Source: Streptococcus suis (lineage in GTDB: Bacteria; Bacillota; Bacilli; Lactobacillales; Streptococcaceae). From it: DNA of 64,000 nt. The notes under the pieces were generated by a model that saw only the letters and a program-made list of their open reading frames with translations, did no database searches and was not told the DNA's origin. The translations under genes and the position numbers were made by a program. Positions within the stretch are counted from its first letter, which is position 1, and every line of letters begins with the position of its first letter. The stretch is from the NCBI RefSeq assembly GCF_902702775.1, contig NZ_LR738724.1, forward strand, positions 434,001 to 498,000, given 5' to 3'. Below are positions 17,997 through 29,793 of this stretch, one piece after another.

Positions 17997-19844
17997 ATGA
18001 CAAAACTTAGAGAAGACATCCGTAACGTAGCCATTATTGCCCACGTTGACCACGGAAAAACAACCCTCGTTGATGAATTATTGAAACAATCCCAAACACT
18101 TGATGAGCGTACGCAATTGGATGAGCGTGCCATGGACTCAAATGACATCGAAAAAGAGCGTGGTATCACCATCCTTGCAAAAAATACTGCCGTAGCTTAT
18201 AACGGTACTCGTATCAACATCATGGACACACCAGGACACGCAGACTTCGGTGGTGAGGTTGAGCGTATTATGAAAATGGTTGACGGTGTTGTGCTTGTCG
18301 TGGATGCTTACGAAGGGACTATGCCACAGACTCGTTTTGTATTGAAAAAAGCCCTTGAGCAAAACTTGACTCCAATCGTGGTTGTTAACAAGATTGACAA
18401 ACCATCTGCTCGTCCAGAAGAAGTTGTAGATGAAGTGCTTGAACTCTTCATCGAATTGGGTGCAGATGATGACCAGTTGGAATTCCCAGTGGTTTACGCA
18501 TCAGCTATCAACGGTACTTCATCTTTGTCTGACAATCCAGCAGACCAAGAAGAAACAATGGCACCAATTTTCGACACCATCATCGAGCATATCCCTGCAC
18601 CAGTGGATAACTCAGATGAGCCTTTGCAGTTCCAAGTATCCCTTTTGGACTACAACGACTTCGTAGGTCGTATCGGTATCGGTCGTGTCTTCCGTGGTAC
18701 TGTTAAAGTTGGTGACCAAGTTACCCTTTCTAAACTAGATGGCACAACGAAAAACTTCCGCGTTACAAAACTCTTTGGTTTCTTCGGTCTTGAGCGTAAA
18801 GAAATCCAAGAAGCAAAAGCTGGTGACTTGATTGCCGTTTCTGGTATGGAAGACATCTTCGTTGGTGAAACTGTGACTCCGACAGATGCAGTTGAGGCAC
18901 TTCCAGTTCTTCGTATCGATGAGCCAACTCTTCAAATGACTTTCTTGGTGAACAACTCACCATTTGCAGGTCGTGAAGGTAAATGGGTGACATCTCGTAA
19001 GATTGAAGAGCGCCTTTTGGCTGAGTTGCAAACGGACGTTTCTCTCCGTGTTGACCCTACTGACTCTCCAGATAAATGGACTGTTTCAGGTCGTGGTGAA
19101 TTGCACTTGTCTATCTTGATTGAAACCATGCGTCGTGAAGGCTATGAGCTTCAAGTATCACGTCCAGAAGTTATCATCAAGGAAATCGACGGCGTGAAAA
19201 TGGAGCCATTCGAGCGCGTGCAAATCGATACTCCAGAAGAATACCAAGGTTCTGTTATCCAATCCCTATCTGAGCGTAAGGGTGATATGTTGGATATGGT
19301 TGCGACAGGTAATGGTCAAACTCGTCTTGTTTTCCTAGTGCCTGCGCGTGGTCTGATTGGTTATTCAACAGAATTCCTTTCAATGACTCGTGGTTACGGT
19401 ATCATGAACCATACTTTCGACCAATACTTGCCTGTTGTTCAAGGTGAGATCGGTGGTCGTCACCGTGGTGCCCTTGTCTCTATCGACCAAGGTAAGGCAA
19501 CGACATACTCGATCATGCGTATCGAAGAGCGTGGTACCATCTTTGTTAACCCAGGTACGGAAGTGTACGAAGGAATGATTATCGGTGAAAACTCGCGTGA
19601 AAATGACTTGACAGTTAACATCACAACTGCAAAACAAATGACCAACGTTCGTTCAGCTACCAAAGACCAAACGTCTGTAATTAAGACACCACGTATCTTG
19701 ACTCTTGAAGAATCACTAGAATTCTTGAATGATGATGAATACATGGAAGTAACGCCAGAATCTATCCGTCTTCGTAAGCAAATCTTGAACAAGGCAGAGC
19801 GTGATAAGGCTGCGAAGAAGAAAAAATTAGCGACTGAGGAATAA
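17997..19844 (+). CDS. typA: Ribosome-associated GTPase TypA/BipA
   Basis: A 615-residue translational GTPase. G1 [12 protein letters not shown] is at residues 15-26, switch/G3 DTPGHADF at about 77-84, and G4 NKID near 130. EF-G-like domains follow, then the BipA-specific C-terminus. It binds the 70S/50S ribosome and helps assembly and stress adaptation. Codon use is strongly biased, as in highly expressed genes. Confidence 0.97.
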   Translation: MTKLREDIRNVAIIAHVDHGKTTLVDELLKQSQTLDERTQLDERAMDSNDIEKERGITILAKNTAVAYNGTRINIMDTPGHADFGGEVERIMKMVDGVVLVVDAYEGTMPQTRFVLKKALEQNLTPIVVVNKIDKPSARPEEVVDEVLELFIELGADDDQLEFPVVYASAINGTSSLSDNPADQEETMAPIFDTIIEHIPAPVDNSDEPLQFQVSLLDYNDFVGRIGIGRVFRGTVKVGDQVTLSKLDGTTKNFRVTKLFGFFGLERKEIQEAKAGDLIAVSGMEDIFVGETVTPTDAVEALPVLRIDEPTLQMTFLVNNSPFAGREGKWVTSRKIEERLLAELQTDVSLRVDPTDSPDKWTVSGRGELHLSILIETMRREGYELQVSRPEVIIKEIDGVKMEPFERVQIDTPEEYQGSVIQSLSERKGDMLDMVATGNGQTRLVFLVPARGLIGYSTEFLSMTRGYGIMNHTFDQYLPVVQGEIGGRHRGALVSIDQGKATTYSIMRIEERGTIFVNPGTEVYEGMIIGENSRENDLTVNITTAKQMTNVRSATKDQTSVIKTPRILTLEESLEFLNDDEYMEVTPESIRLRKQILNKAERDKAAKKKKLATEE

Positions 19845-19861
19845 TTTCTAGGAGAAGAAGC

Positions 19862-20152
19862 ATGTTTTATTTAATCCTCGCCATCATGTTAGTACTTTTT
19901 TATATTTTTATTGCACCTCGCAATATTAAGGGGACTATGAATTTGATTGCGGCAGTATTTTTACTGGTAGCATTAGCAATTGCCTTGGTACTTGGATTTT
20001 TAAGAATCATGCAATTTTCAAAGGAAATTTGGGTTGGTCTACTAATGATTCTGATTGGTTTTTGGGCGATGCGGGATATTTATTATCTCGATAAAGAACC
20101 TAAAGACAGGCAGAGGAGAACAGAGCGACCTGGTCCTTATAGATATAGATGA
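19862..20152 (+). CDS. DUF3165 small membrane protein
   Basis: A 96-residue protein with three hydrophobic segments (about residues 2-17, 24-46 and 56-72) and a basic, proline-containing tail. It matches the streptococcal DUF3165 family, usually found between typA and murD. It starts 17 bp after typA with an AGGAGAAG site and is probably co-transcribed. The function is unknown. Confidence 0.8.
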   Translation: MFYLILAIMLVLFYIFIAPRNIKGTMNLIAAVFLLVALAIALVLGFLRIMQFSKEIWVGLLMILIGFWAMRDIYYLDKEPKDRQRRTERPGPYRYR

Positions 20153-20156
20153 AATT

Positions 20157-20181
20157 AACCGACGCTTTGCGTCGGTTTTTC
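20157..20181 (+). terminator. Intrinsic terminator before murD
   Basis: The perfect stem AACCGACGC/GCGTCGGTT with a TTT loop is followed by TTTTC. Confidence 0.9.
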
Positions 20182-20192
20182 TGTCCTCTGGC

Positions 20193-20221
20193 TTGAAAAA
20201 GGTCTTCGTAAAGGGTAAAAT
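20193..20221 (+). promoter_or_regulatory. murD operon promoter
   Basis: TTGAAA (20193-20198) and TAAAAT (20216-20221) are 17 bp apart. Confidence 0.65.
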
Positions 20222-20249
20222 AAGGTGTTAGAAAGTAAAGGTAATTGAG

Positions 20250-21599
20250 ATGAAGATGATTGATATTGTAAAAAATAAGAAAGTGTTAGTGCTAGGTTTA
20301 GCTAAATCAGGGGAATCCGCAGCCCGTCTCCTGGATAAATTGGGTGCTATCGTCACTGTTAACGATGGAAAGCCTTTTGAAGAAAATCCGACTGCTCAAT
20401 CTTTGTTGGAAGATGGTATCCGTGTTATTTGCGGGAGCCATCCCTTGGAATTATTGGATGAAGATTTCGCTTTGATGGTAAAAAATCCAGGAATTCGCTA
20501 TGATAATCCGATGGTTGAAAAAGCAATTGGAAAAGGAATTCCAGTATGGACAGAGGTTGAATTGGCCTACTTGGTATCAGATGCTCCAATCGTGGGGATT
20601 ACAGGTTCGAACGGCAAGACAACCACAACGACCATGATTGCAGAAGTCTTGAATGCAGGAAATAAACCTGCAAAATTATGTGGAAATATTGGTTACCCAG
20701 CATCTTCAGTCGCTCAAACTGCAACTGCAGAGGATACCTTGGTCATGGAATTATCGTCTTTCCAGTTAATGGGGACAGAATCTTTCCGCCCGCATATCGC
20801 TGTTGTGACTAATCTTATTGCCAGTCATATTGATTATCATGGGACTTTTGAAGACTATGTAGCAGCAAAATGGATGATTCAGCGTCAGATGACGGCTGAG
20901 GATTTTGTGGTGCTCAATTTCAACCAGAAAGAAGCCAAGGAATTGGCTGGACAGACCAAAGCAACTGTAGTTCCCTTTTCAACACAGGAAGTGGTTGATG
21001 GAGCTTATTTGGCAGATGGAAAACTCTATTTCAAGGGTGAATACATCATGGATGCGGACCAAATTGGTGTTCCAGGTTCACACAATGTTGAAAATGCCTT
21101 GGCAACAATTGTGGTTGCAAAATTGTTGGGAGTAGATAATCAAGCCATTCAGGAAAGTTTGTCTGCCTTTGGAGGAGTCAAACACCGCCTGCAATTTGTA
21201 GGTGAGATCAAGGGCGTTTCCTTCTACAATGATAGTAAGTCTACCAATATCTTGGCGACTCAAAAAGCTCTTTCAGGGTTTGACAATAGCAAGGTCATTT
21301 TAATTGCAGGAGGCTTGGACCGTGGCAATGAATTTGATGAATTAGTCCCTGATTTGGTCGGACTAAAGAAAATGGTGATCCTTGGTCAATCAGCTCCCCG
21401 TGTTCAACGTGCAGCAGATAAGGCAGAAGTGGAAACGATAGAAGCTCTTGAAATTGCGGATGCGACTAGAAAAGCCTTTGCCATTGCAGAAAAAGGAGAT
21501 ATTGTCCTGTTAAGTCCAGCCAATGCAAGCTGGGATATGTATGCCAATTTTGAAGTGCGTGGCGACGTCTTCTTACAGACCTTTGAGGAGTTGAAATAA
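20250..21599 (+). CDS. murD: UDP-N-acetylmuramoyl-L-alanine:D-glutamate ligase
   Basis: A 449-residue Mur ligase. The N-terminal Rossmann part has [15 protein letters not shown]. The ATP-binding loop [15 protein letters not shown] is near residues 117-131. Later motifs include SSFQL, HRLQFV and NDSKSTN. It adds D-glutamate to UDP-MurNAc-L-Ala in the cytoplasm. It leads the murD-murG-divIB cluster, with 2 bp to murG. An in-frame ATG two codons downstream is an alternative start. Confidence 0.97.
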   Translation: MKMIDIVKNKKVLVLGLAKSGESAARLLDKLGAIVTVNDGKPFEENPTAQSLLEDGIRVICGSHPLELLDEDFALMVKNPGIRYDNPMVEKAIGKGIPVWTEVELAYLVSDAPIVGITGSNGKTTTTTMIAEVLNAGNKPAKLCGNIGYPASSVAQTATAEDTLVMELSSFQLMGTESFRPHIAVVTNLIASHIDYHGTFEDYVAAKWMIQRQMTAEDFVVLNFNQKEAKELAGQTKATVVPFSTQEVVDGAYLADGKLYFKGEYIMDADQIGVPGSHNVENALATIVVAKLLGVDNQAIQESLSAFGGVKHRLQFVGEIKGVSFYNDSKSTNILATQKALSGFDNSKVILIAGGLDRGNEFDELVPDLVGLKKMVILGQSAPRVQRAADKAEVETIEALEIADATRKAFAIAEKGDIVLLSPANASWDMYANFEVRGDVFLQTFEELK

Positions 21600-21601
21600 T
21601 C

Positions 21602-22666
21602 ATGAAAAAAATTGTTTTTACAGGCGGAGGGACTGTTGGGCACGTGACGCTCAATCTCCTTTTGATTCCGCGATTTTTGGAAGAAGGCTGGGAAGTCCAC
21701 TATATTGGTGATGGGAACGGTATTGAACATGAGCAGGTTGTGAAATCAGGTTTAGATGTCCATTTTCATTCTATTTCGACTGGAAAATTGCGCCGCTATT
21801 TCTCTTTCCAAAATATGTTGGACGTGTTTAAAGTTGGTTTTGGTGTTCTTCAATCCTTGGCCATTATTGCAAAAATTCGTCCGCAAGCTCTTTTTTCAAA
21901 AGGTGGGTTTGTATCGGTTCCGCCAGTTATTGCGGCTAATTTGCTGCGGGTTCCGGTCTTTATCCATGAATCAGACTTAACAATGGGACTGGCCAATAAA
22001 ATAGCCTATAAATTTGCGACAACCATGTATAGTACTTTTGAGCAACCTGCCAGCTTGACTAAAGTAAAACATGTTGGTGCGGTTACAAAAGTGGGGCAAA
22101 CGAATGACAAAGTTACACCAATTCAGTTGCCAGAAATTCTCAGTCACTTCGATAAAAGTCTACCGACCTTACTGTTTGTAGGTGGTTCGGGCGGTGCTAA
22201 GGTCTTTAATGATTTAATCAGTCAGAATAGTGCTGCTCTGACCGAACGATTCAATATTATCAACTTGACAGGGGACAGTAGTCTCAACCAATTAGATAAA
22301 AACCTATATAGAGTTGACTATGTGACAGAACTTTATCAACCGTTGATGGATTTAGCGGATGTCGTTATTACCCGTGGTGGTTCCAATACTCTGTTTGAGT
22401 TGATTGCCATGCAACAACTCCATTTGATTGTGCCACTAGGACGGCAGGCCAGTCGAGGGGATCAGATTGAAAATGCTCTCTATGCAGAGAAAAAGGGATA
22501 TTCTAAGCAGATTGATGAAAGTCAATTGACATTTGCCAGTCTGTTAGTAGAAGTTGATGAGCTATTGAAAAATAAGGAATTTTATATCCAAAACATGGCA
22601 AATTCTAATGAAATTCAGTCAGTAGATAGTTTTTACAATTTGCTTAGAGAAGATATGGGAAGGTAG
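21602..22666 (+). CDS. murG: Lipid II synthase (UDP-GlcNAc transferase)
   Basis: A 354-residue GT28 glycosyltransferase. The N-terminus has the glycine-rich loop [14 protein letters not shown]. The C-terminal domain has [12 protein letters not shown] and [22 protein letters not shown], which bind UDP-GlcNAc. It acts at the inner face of the membrane, converting lipid I to lipid II. It starts 2 bp after the murD stop, so translational coupling is likely. Confidence 0.97.
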   Translation: MKKIVFTGGGTVGHVTLNLLLIPRFLEEGWEVHYIGDGNGIEHEQVVKSGLDVHFHSISTGKLRRYFSFQNMLDVFKVGFGVLQSLAIIAKIRPQALFSKGGFVSVPPVIAANLLRVPVFIHESDLTMGLANKIAYKFATTMYSTFEQPASLTKVKHVGAVTKVGQTNDKVTPIQLPEILSHFDKSLPTLLFVGGSGGAKVFNDLISQNSAALTERFNIINLTGDSSLNQLDKNLYRVDYVTELYQPLMDLADVVITRGGSNTLFELIAMQQLHLIVPLGRQASRGDQIENALYAEKKGYSKQIDESQLTFASLLVEVDELLKNKEFYIQNMANSNEIQSVDSFYNLLREDMGR

Positions 22667-22671
22667 GTTCT

Positions 22672-23754
22672 ATGACGGAAAAAGATTCAAATGTAGAAGA
22701 ATCAGTGCTAGAAGTGGAGCAGGCATCCCAAGTAGAATTGGATTCAGAACAAATTTCACCAGCGGAGAAAGAATCTGTATTAGCCGAAGAAAAAGGACTT
22801 TCTACGGATGTAGACATACCTGAGATGACTGCTCCGGATGATGAAAAAAGTGCCTTTTTCGAACAATGGAAAGCACGCCACCAAGCCTACCTTGCTCATA
22901 AAGATGAGGCAGATGTTCAGGCAGTTGACGAAGGGCAGACAGAACAGAAGAGCCCAAAAGCTAGAAAGAGTAAAAGAGTCCTTTTTCAGGGAATAAACAG
23001 AAGACAAGAGAGTCGGGAATCCAAAAAGGAAACAGAGAAAGAGGTTCAAACTTTAAAAGTTGATATTCCTTCCAAAGTAGTGTGGAAAGCCGTTCCAGTT
23101 CTTGTGGCGAGCTTGTTATTGGCAGCCTTGGCTCTGTATTTTATTTCTCCAACCAGCAAGAAAAAACAGATAGAGGTCGTTGGAAATGAGCGACTAACTG
23201 CTGAGCAAGTAGAAAATTATAGCCTTATCTCTCCAGATGATTACATTGTAACCATAGCTTTGCATGCAGATGCTTACGCAAAGAATATTAAGAAGAATAG
23301 TTCGTCTGTAGAGACTGCAACAATCAAGTTCCAGTTTCCAGCTACCTTTACGATTCAAATTAAAGAATACGCTATAATAGGCTACATTCAGCAACAAAGT
23401 CAGTGGTATCCAGTATTGTCTAGTGGAGAGGTTGGTGGAGAGTCGATTTCACAGGATTCCTTGCCAGAAGGCTACCCAACGATTAATTTATCCGACAAGG
23501 AATTAATCAAGGAACTGGCCATTGAATTGGGGAAAATAGATACAGGGATTCGTTCTGCTATTCAGACAATAAATTTAACGCCAAGTAAAGTGACCGCGGA
23601 TTTGCTGACACTCAATATGGCAGATGGGAACACGGTTTTAGTTCCATTGAGTGAGATTAGTCAGAAGTTGCCTTACTATACAAAAATAGCGGCAGAAGTG
23701 ACAGTTCCAACGACAATTGATATGGAAGTTGGTATTTATAGATATGCAAGCTAA
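22672..23754 (+). CDS. divIB: Cell division protein DivIB/FtsQ
   Basis: A 360-residue bitopic protein. A long acidic cytoplasmic tail (residues about 1-135, Glu-rich with a basic KARKSKRVLF stretch) precedes one membrane segment (about 140-163). An external POTRA-like domain follows (KKKQIEVVGNERLTAEQV). It belongs to the DivIB-FtsL-DivIC complex at the septum. It starts 5 bp after murG. Confidence 0.92.
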   Translation: MTEKDSNVEESVLEVEQASQVELDSEQISPAEKESVLAEEKGLSTDVDIPEMTAPDDEKSAFFEQWKARHQAYLAHKDEADVQAVDEGQTEQKSPKARKSKRVLFQGINRRQESRESKKETEKEVQTLKVDIPSKVVWKAVPVLVASLLLAALALYFISPTSKKKQIEVVGNERLTAEQVENYSLISPDDYIVTIALHADAYAKNIKKNSSSVETATIKFQFPATFTIQIKEYAIIGYIQQQSQWYPVLSSGEVGGESISQDSLPEGYPTINLSDKELIKELAIELGKIDTGIRSAIQTINLTPSKVTADLLTLNMADGNTVLVPLSEISQKLPYYTKIAAEVTVPTTIDMEVGIYRYAS

Positions 23755-23814
23755 AATAGATAATTTTGTAAAGAAAAAGTAATAAAAAAATCCTTTAAAA
23801 ACACCATAATTCGA

Positions 23815-23830
23815 TATAATATGGTATAAT
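23815..23830 (+). promoter_or_regulatory. Tandem -10 elements upstream of ftsA
   Basis: TATAAT occurs at 23815-23820 and again at 23825-23830 (TGG-extended), about 80 bp before ftsA. This allows ftsAZ transcription separate from murD-divIB. Confidence 0.55.
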
Positions 23831-23906
23831 GAATGATGACTAATTATACTATTTTTCAAAATGGAAGATGATTTGTTAAAGTTGGAAGTAAGAGAGGACT
23901 GATAGA

Positions 23907-25286
23907 ATGGCTAGAAACGGCTTTTTTACGGGATTAGATATTGGTACAAGCTCCGTTAAAGTCTTGGTTGCAGAATATATTGATAACGAAATGAATGTGA
24001 TTGGGGTCAGCAATGTAAAAAGTGCTGGCGTCAAAGATGGAATTATTGTAAATATTGAGGTGGCTGCTGGAGCGATTAAAAAAGCAATCGAGCAGGCAGA
24101 AGAAAAGTCAGGTATCCGCATTGAAAAGGTAAATGTTGGATTACCTGCCAACCTTCTTCAGATTGAACCGACTCAAGGGATGATTCCTGTTACAACAGAC
24201 TCACAAGAAATTACAGACTTGGATGTTGAGAATGTTGTAAAATCAGCATTGACAAAGAGTATGACTCCGGAACGCGAAGTGATTTCATTTATTCCAGAAG
24301 AGTTCACTGTCGATGGATTCCAAGGCATTAAGGACCCTCGTGGAATGATGGGAATTCGCTTGGAAATGCGTGGTATGCTGTACACAGGACCACGTACCAT
24401 TCTTCACAATCTTCGTAAAACGGTGGAGCGTGCAGGTGTCCAAGTTGAAAATATTGTAATTTCTCCGTTGGCACTAACTCGCTCTGTATTGAATGAAGGT
24501 GAACGTGAGTTTGGTGCGACTGTCATTGATCTTGGTGGTGGTCAAACGACTGTGGCTGTTATGCGTGGCCAAGAGTTGCAATACACAAACATCTACCAAG
24601 AAGGTGGAGATTATATCACAAACGATATTTCAAAAGTATTGACAACATCAAAGAGTATTGCTGAAAACTTGAAATACAACTACGGCATTGCCTATCCGCA
24701 AGATGCAAGTGATAAGGAAAAGTTCACTGTCGAAGTGATTGGAGAAAACGCTCCAGTTGAAGTGACCGAGCGCTACCTTTCAGAAGTGATTGCGGCACGT
24801 TTGCGTCAGATTTTTGACCGTGTGAAACAAGATTTGGAGCGTACACGTGCTCTAGATTTACCAGGAGGCATTGTTCTTGTAGGTGGTGGTGCTATCTTAC
24901 CAGGAATTACAGAATTGGCCCAAGAAGTGTTTGGTGTTAACACTAAACTTTTTGTTCCAAATCAAATTGGTATCCGCAATCCAGCATTTGCAAGTGTGAT
25001 TAGCTTTGTTGAGTATGTTGGTGAGTTAGAAGATGTTGAAAATATTGCCCAACATGCAGTAAATGGCGAGACTACCTTGAGACATAAGCCAGTTGAAATT
25101 CCTGTTGCTCGTCCTCGAATTAGTCAGCCAATTCAAAGAGAAATCGTGAACGAATTGAACACAGTCGATCAGGTAGAGGAACAAGTTGCTCCTACTTACC
25201 ATGATGAAGAAGAAGAAGTTCGTCCAGCTGCTAAGGGAAACATCACAGATCGCATTCGTGGTTTGTTTGGCAGCATGTTTGAATAA
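23907..25286 (+). CDS. ftsA: Cell division protein FtsA
   Basis: A 459-residue actin-fold ATPase. Phosphate 1 motif GLDIGTSSVKVLVAEY is at the N-terminus. The SHS2/1C domain is in the first third. Phosphate 2 motif is VIDLGGGQTTVAVM, and the adenosine motif is VLVGGGAILPGI. The last residues (ITDRIRGLFGSMFE) form the membrane-targeting amphipathic helix after a variable linker. It tethers FtsZ to the membrane. Confidence 0.97.
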   Translation: MARNGFFTGLDIGTSSVKVLVAEYIDNEMNVIGVSNVKSAGVKDGIIVNIEVAAGAIKKAIEQAEEKSGIRIEKVNVGLPANLLQIEPTQGMIPVTTDSQEITDLDVENVVKSALTKSMTPEREVISFIPEEFTVDGFQGIKDPRGMMGIRLEMRGMLYTGPRTILHNLRKTVERAGVQVENIVISPLALTRSVLNEGEREFGATVIDLGGGQTTVAVMRGQELQYTNIYQEGGDYITNDISKVLTTSKSIAENLKYNYGIAYPQDASDKEKFTVEVIGENAPVEVTERYLSEVIAARLRQIFDRVKQDLERTRALDLPGGIVLVGGGAILPGITELAQEVFGVNTKLFVPNQIGIRNPAFASVISFVEYVGELEDVENIAQHAVNGETTLRHKPVEIPVARPRISQPIQREIVNELNTVDQVEEQVAPTYHDEEEEVRPAAKGNITDRIRGLFGSMFE

Positions 25287-25308
25287 GAGAAAAGAAAAGG
25301 TGATTTAA

Positions 25309-26541
<1,233 letters not shown>

Positions 26542-26547
26542 ACTAAA

Positions 26548-27219
26548 ATGAATTTTCAAAAGAATAAGGATGCTATCTTTTCAGCAGTTGCAAAAGCTGC
26601 TGAGAAGGCAGGTCGTCCGAGTGAATCAGTAAAGGTAATAGCTGTCACCAAATATGTTGACAGCTCTATTGCTAATCAGCTAGTGAATACTGGAATTACT
26701 CATATTGGAGAAAATCGAGTCAATCAGTTCTTAGAAAAGTATAATGCCCTAGCAGACAAACAATTGACATGGCATTTGATAGGGACTTTACAGAGAAGAA
26801 AGGTCAAGGACATTATTCCATTTGTTGATTATTTCCACGCCCTAGACTCTGTCAAACTAGCTCAGGAAATAGATAAACGTGCGACTAAAATAGTCAAGTG
26901 TTTCCTCCAAGTCAACGTTTCCGGTGAGGAGAGTAAGCATGGCTTTGCAGTATCTGAGATTGATGCGGCACTTGCTGAAATTAGTTTATTGGAGAACATT
27001 GAACTTGTTGGATTGATGACGATGGCACCGATTGATGCTACAGATGATGAATTAGACGAGATTTTTTCTAAAATGCAGGAAATCCAAGAAGAACTAGCTA
27101 CAAGGAACTTGCCACGTATGCCCTTTACAGAGTTAAGTATGGGAATGAGTGGGGACTTTGAACGCGCCATTGCTCACGGAGCTACATATGTGAGAATTGG
27201 CTCAGCATTCTTTGAATAA
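26548..27219 (+). CDS. yggS: YggS/YlmE family PLP homeostasis protein
   Basis: A 223-residue single-domain PLP-binding protein. VIAVTKYVD contains the PLP lysine, and HIGENRVNQFLEK, WHLIGTLQRRK, LMTMAPI and LSMGMSGDFERAI are family motifs. It buffers pyridoxal phosphate. It lies in the division cluster between ftsZ and sepF, as in many Gram-positives. The start is only 6 bp after ftsZ and has a weak ribosome site, suggesting coupling. Confidence 0.94.
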   Translation: MNFQKNKDAIFSAVAKAAEKAGRPSESVKVIAVTKYVDSSIANQLVNTGITHIGENRVNQFLEKYNALADKQLTWHLIGTLQRRKVKDIIPFVDYFHALDSVKLAQEIDKRATKIVKCFLQVNVSGEESKHGFAVSEIDAALAEISLLENIELVGLMTMAPIDATDDELDEIFSKMQEIQEELATRNLPRMPFTELSMGMSGDFERAIAHGATYVRIGSAFFE

Positions 27220-27235
27220 TGGAGAGGAGGAAAAT

Positions 27236-27802
27236 ATGGCATTAAAAGATACATTTAAGAACTTATTTAATTACTTTGAAGTTGACGAAGTCAATGAAGT
27301 TGAAGAACAGGCAGATGCCTATTCAATGCCTAATGATCGTCCTAAAATGCGTGTTGCCAATACTACTACAGCTGCACCTGTGCGCGAACAGCAGCCAAAA
27401 GTAGAGACGCGTCGGGAAGCACGTTCAGAAAGTCAACTTCAACGCCTACATGAAAGGCAGCAAGAATTGATGACTAATAATAACGAAAAAGAGATTGTCA
27501 AAACTACAATTGATATTAAGTTTCCAAAACGTTATGAAGATGCACCAGAGATGGTAAATCTTTTACTAGACAATGCGAGTATTCTCATTGATTTTCAATA
27601 TATGTCGGAGCAACAAGCAAGACGTTGCCTAGACTACTTGGATGGTGCTCGTTCAGTATTATCTGGAAATTTGAAAAAGGTCTCAAATACCATGTGGCTG
27701 TTAACTCCAGTAAATGTCACTGTCAATATTGAAGAATTGCGCAATGCTGGTACAACTACTGGTGCGGCTGATTCAAATTTTGACTTTGATATAAAACGGT
27801 AA
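27236..27802 (+). CDS. sepF: Cell division protein SepF
   Basis: A 188-residue protein. I chose the ATG at 27236 (MALKDTFKNLFNYFEVDE) because GGAGAGGAGG precedes it and the leading amphipathic helix is the membrane-binding part of SepF. The C-terminal alpha/beta domain (IDFQYMSEQQARRCLDYLDGA, then NTMWLLTPVNV) binds the FtsZ tail. The middle is disordered. Confidence 0.94.
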   Translation: MALKDTFKNLFNYFEVDEVNEVEEQADAYSMPNDRPKMRVANTTTAAPVREQQPKVETRREARSESQLQRLHERQQELMTNNNEKEIVKTTIDIKFPKRYEDAPEMVNLLLDNASILIDFQYMSEQQARRCLDYLDGARSVLSGNLKKVSNTMWLLTPVNVTVNIEELRNAGTTTGAADSNFDFDIKR

Positions 27803-27806
27803 CGCT

Positions 27807-28070
27807 ATGCAAATTTTGATTTTTTTACTATTAAAAATTGTAGAAATGTATTCCTATCTCTTATTGGCATACGCTTTGCTAAGTTGGTTTCCTAGCCTAT
27901 ACACAAGCTCGATTGGACGTTTGATTCAATGGCTGGTGGCACCCATTTTAAAACCCTTTAGGCGATTTAATCTGCAATTTATGGGGTTGGATTGGACTGT
28001 AATGGCAGCCATGATTGCGCTTAATATGGGAACTCGCTTCTTGGTTCAATTATTGCTACTGTTAGCATAG
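27807..28070 (+). CDS. ylmG: YggT family membrane protein (YlmG)
   Basis: An 87-residue protein with two transmembrane segments (about residues 2-25 and 64-86). The conserved YALLSWFP...PILKPFRRF signature of the YggT family lies between them. It sits 4 bp after sepF in the ylm cluster. It is linked to division or membrane organisation by context only. Confidence 0.9.
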   Translation: MQILIFLLLKIVEMYSYLLLAYALLSWFPSLYTSSIGRLIQWLVAPILKPFRRFNLQFMGLDWTVMAAMIALNMGTRFLVQLLLLLA

Positions 28071-28072
28071 TT

Positions 28073-28864
28073 ATGAAAAATGACAAAAACTTATTGCAAC
28101 ATTTTTCTAGGGAAGAAAGAGAGTTTGTAGAGAAAATAATGGATATGTGTCAGCAAGTTGAAGATACGTATTCATATAGATTAACTCACTTTTTACATCC
28201 TAGACAAGATGAAATTGTATGCAAAATTGCTAACTACTACCAGTTACAAACGTTTTCTAGTCGGGACTTTGTTTCGACTGAACATTCGCGGGTTATTATT
28301 GCCCCGGCTTATTATGAGTTGGACATCAAGGACTTTGAGTTAACCGCTCTTCATTTGTCCTATGCTAGAAAATTTCATACCTTATCCCATTCACAAGTTC
28401 TTGGAACTTTTCTCAATCAACTAGGGATTAAAAGGGAGTATTTGGGTGATATTTTGATTGATGATGAACGATTGATTGTCTTTATCGATCAGAAATTTGG
28501 GCAGATTGCCTTACAGTCTATCACCAAAATTGCTCGTGTCCCTATTAAGGGAAAGGAAGAAGAATGGACGACTGTTCGACTACCGATTGGACAGGAATGG
28601 CGTTCAAAGGATGTGTTGGTTTCTAGTATGAGATTGGATAAAGTGATTTCGGTCGCATTTAATCTTTCAAGGGCAACTGCAAATAAGTTGATTGAGGCTG
28701 GACATGTGAAGTTGGATTATGTTCTGACAGAACAAACCAGTAAATTAGTTGAAATAGGGCAATTAATTAGTGTTAGGAGATATGGTAGAGTTCGCCTAAA
28801 TGAATTTTTAGGTTTTTCTAAGCAAGGGAAGATAAAATTAAAGTTAGACATTGTTAAAACTTAG
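28073..28864 (+). CDS. ylmH: YlmH family S4-domain RNA-binding protein
   Basis: A 263-residue protein. The N-terminal part starts with LLQHFSREEREFVEKIMD. The C-terminal S4 domain (about residues 185-250) reads SMRLDKVISVAFNLSRATA with ARKLIEAGHV-like continuation. YlmH binds ribosomes/RNA and has been tied to rescue or quality control in Bacillus. It is separated by 2 bp from ylmG. Confidence 0.93.
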   Translation: MKNDKNLLQHFSREEREFVEKIMDMCQQVEDTYSYRLTHFLHPRQDEIVCKIANYYQLQTFSSRDFVSTEHSRVIIAPAYYELDIKDFELTALHLSYARKFHTLSHSQVLGTFLNQLGIKREYLGDILIDDERLIVFIDQKFGQIALQSITKIARVPIKGKEEEWTTVRLPIGQEWRSKDVLVSSMRLDKVISVAFNLSRATANKLIEAGHVKLDYVLTEQTSKLVEIGQLISVRRYGRVRLNEFLGFSKQGKIKLKLDIVKT

Positions 28865-28872
28865 GAGGAAAG

Positions 28873-29562
28873 ATGGCACTTACAGCATTAGAATTAAAAG
28901 ATAAAACCTTTGCTACAAAATTTAGAGGATACGACGCAGATGAAGTTGATGACTTTTTGGACATTGTAACGCGTGATTATGAGGATTTAATTCGTAAAAA
29001 CCATGACCAAGAGTTAGAATTGAAAAATTTGCGGGAACGTTTGGCTTATTTTGATGAGATGAAAGAATCATTGAGTAAATCAGTTCTTTTAGCTCAAGAT
29101 ACAGCTGAGAAAGTAAAGGTTGCGGCCGAAGATCAAGCGGCAAATATTATTAAACAAGCTGACTATGATGCGGCAACATTGTTACATGAAGCTAAAGATA
29201 AGGCAAATGAAATTCTTCGTAATGCGACTGACAATGCGAAAAAAGTTGTCATTGAGACTGAAGAATTAAAAAACAAGACACGTATTTTCCATCAGCGTCT
29301 GAAATCAACAGTAGAAAGCCAATTATCATTGGTTAATTCATCTGAATGGGAGGAGATCCTTCGCCCAACAGCAAGTTACATTCAAACAAGTGATGAGGCT
29401 TTCCGTGATGTTCTTCATAAGGCTTTGGATGAAGAATTACCTGTTGAAGAAGAAAGTTTGGATTATACACGTCAATTGACACCAGAAGAAATTGCAGAAT
29501 TAACTCGTCAGGCAGCAGCTTTTGAGAGTGGAGAGTCTGTAGAAATTTCAACAGAAGAATAA
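28873..29562 (+). CDS. divIVA: Septum/pole protein DivIVA
   Basis: A 229-residue coiled-coil protein. The N-terminal lipid-binding region ALELKDKTFATKFRGYDADE contains the signature FxxKxRGYD-type segment. Long heptads follow through residue about 160. The C-terminus is acidic. It marks negatively curved membrane at septa and poles. It closes the division cluster, 8 bp after ylmH with an AGGAGGAAAG site. Confidence 0.95.
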   Translation: MALTALELKDKTFATKFRGYDADEVDDFLDIVTRDYEDLIRKNHDQELELKNLRERLAYFDEMKESLSKSVLLAQDTAEKVKVAAEDQAANIIKQADYDAATLLHEAKDKANEILRNATDNAKKVVIETEELKNKTRIFHQRLKSTVESQLSLVNSSEWEEILRPTASYIQTSDEAFRDVLHKALDEELPVEEESLDYTRQLTPEEIAELTRQAAAFESGESVEISTEE

Positions 29563-29573
29563 TAAAGATCATA

Positions 29574-29790
29574 AGCAGAGACACGGTCGGTAGAAATATT
29601 TATAGCGAGTAGGAGATGGTGGAAGCCCTACAATCTCTTTCTATGGATCATCACTTTGTTTGATTTTTCCTGAAAATAGTAAGGAAAGACGCCCGTTCAC
29701 GTTACGAACATAGAGGGATAGGGGAAACTCTATCTAAACTAAGGTGGTACCACGAACTTTCGTCCTTATTTGGCGGGAGTTTTTTTTATT
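29574..29790 (+). promoter_or_regulatory. T-box leader, probable isoleucine specificity
   Basis: The T-box core AAGGTGGTACCACGAAC is at 29741-29757. It is followed by a terminator stem CTTTCG(T)CC/GGCGGGAG and a run of eight T. Two candidate ATC (Ile) specifier triplets are at 29647-29649 and 29650-29652. The next synthetase gene is ileS. I did not fold stem I fully, so the exact specifier is uncertain. Confidence 0.82.
29757..29790 (+). terminator. T-box terminator before the GNAT gene
   Basis: A GC-rich stem with one bulged T and a TTATTT loop is followed by TTTTTTTT. The GGGAG sequence inside the 3' arm is also the only ribosome-site-like sequence before the next ATG. Confidence 0.75.
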
Positions 29791-29793
29791 TTT

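Noticed and set aside
29770..29793. Upstream TTG start for the acetyltransferase
   Set aside because: It would lie within the T-box terminator stem and adds eight residues not expected for GNAT proteins; the ATG at 29794 fits better.
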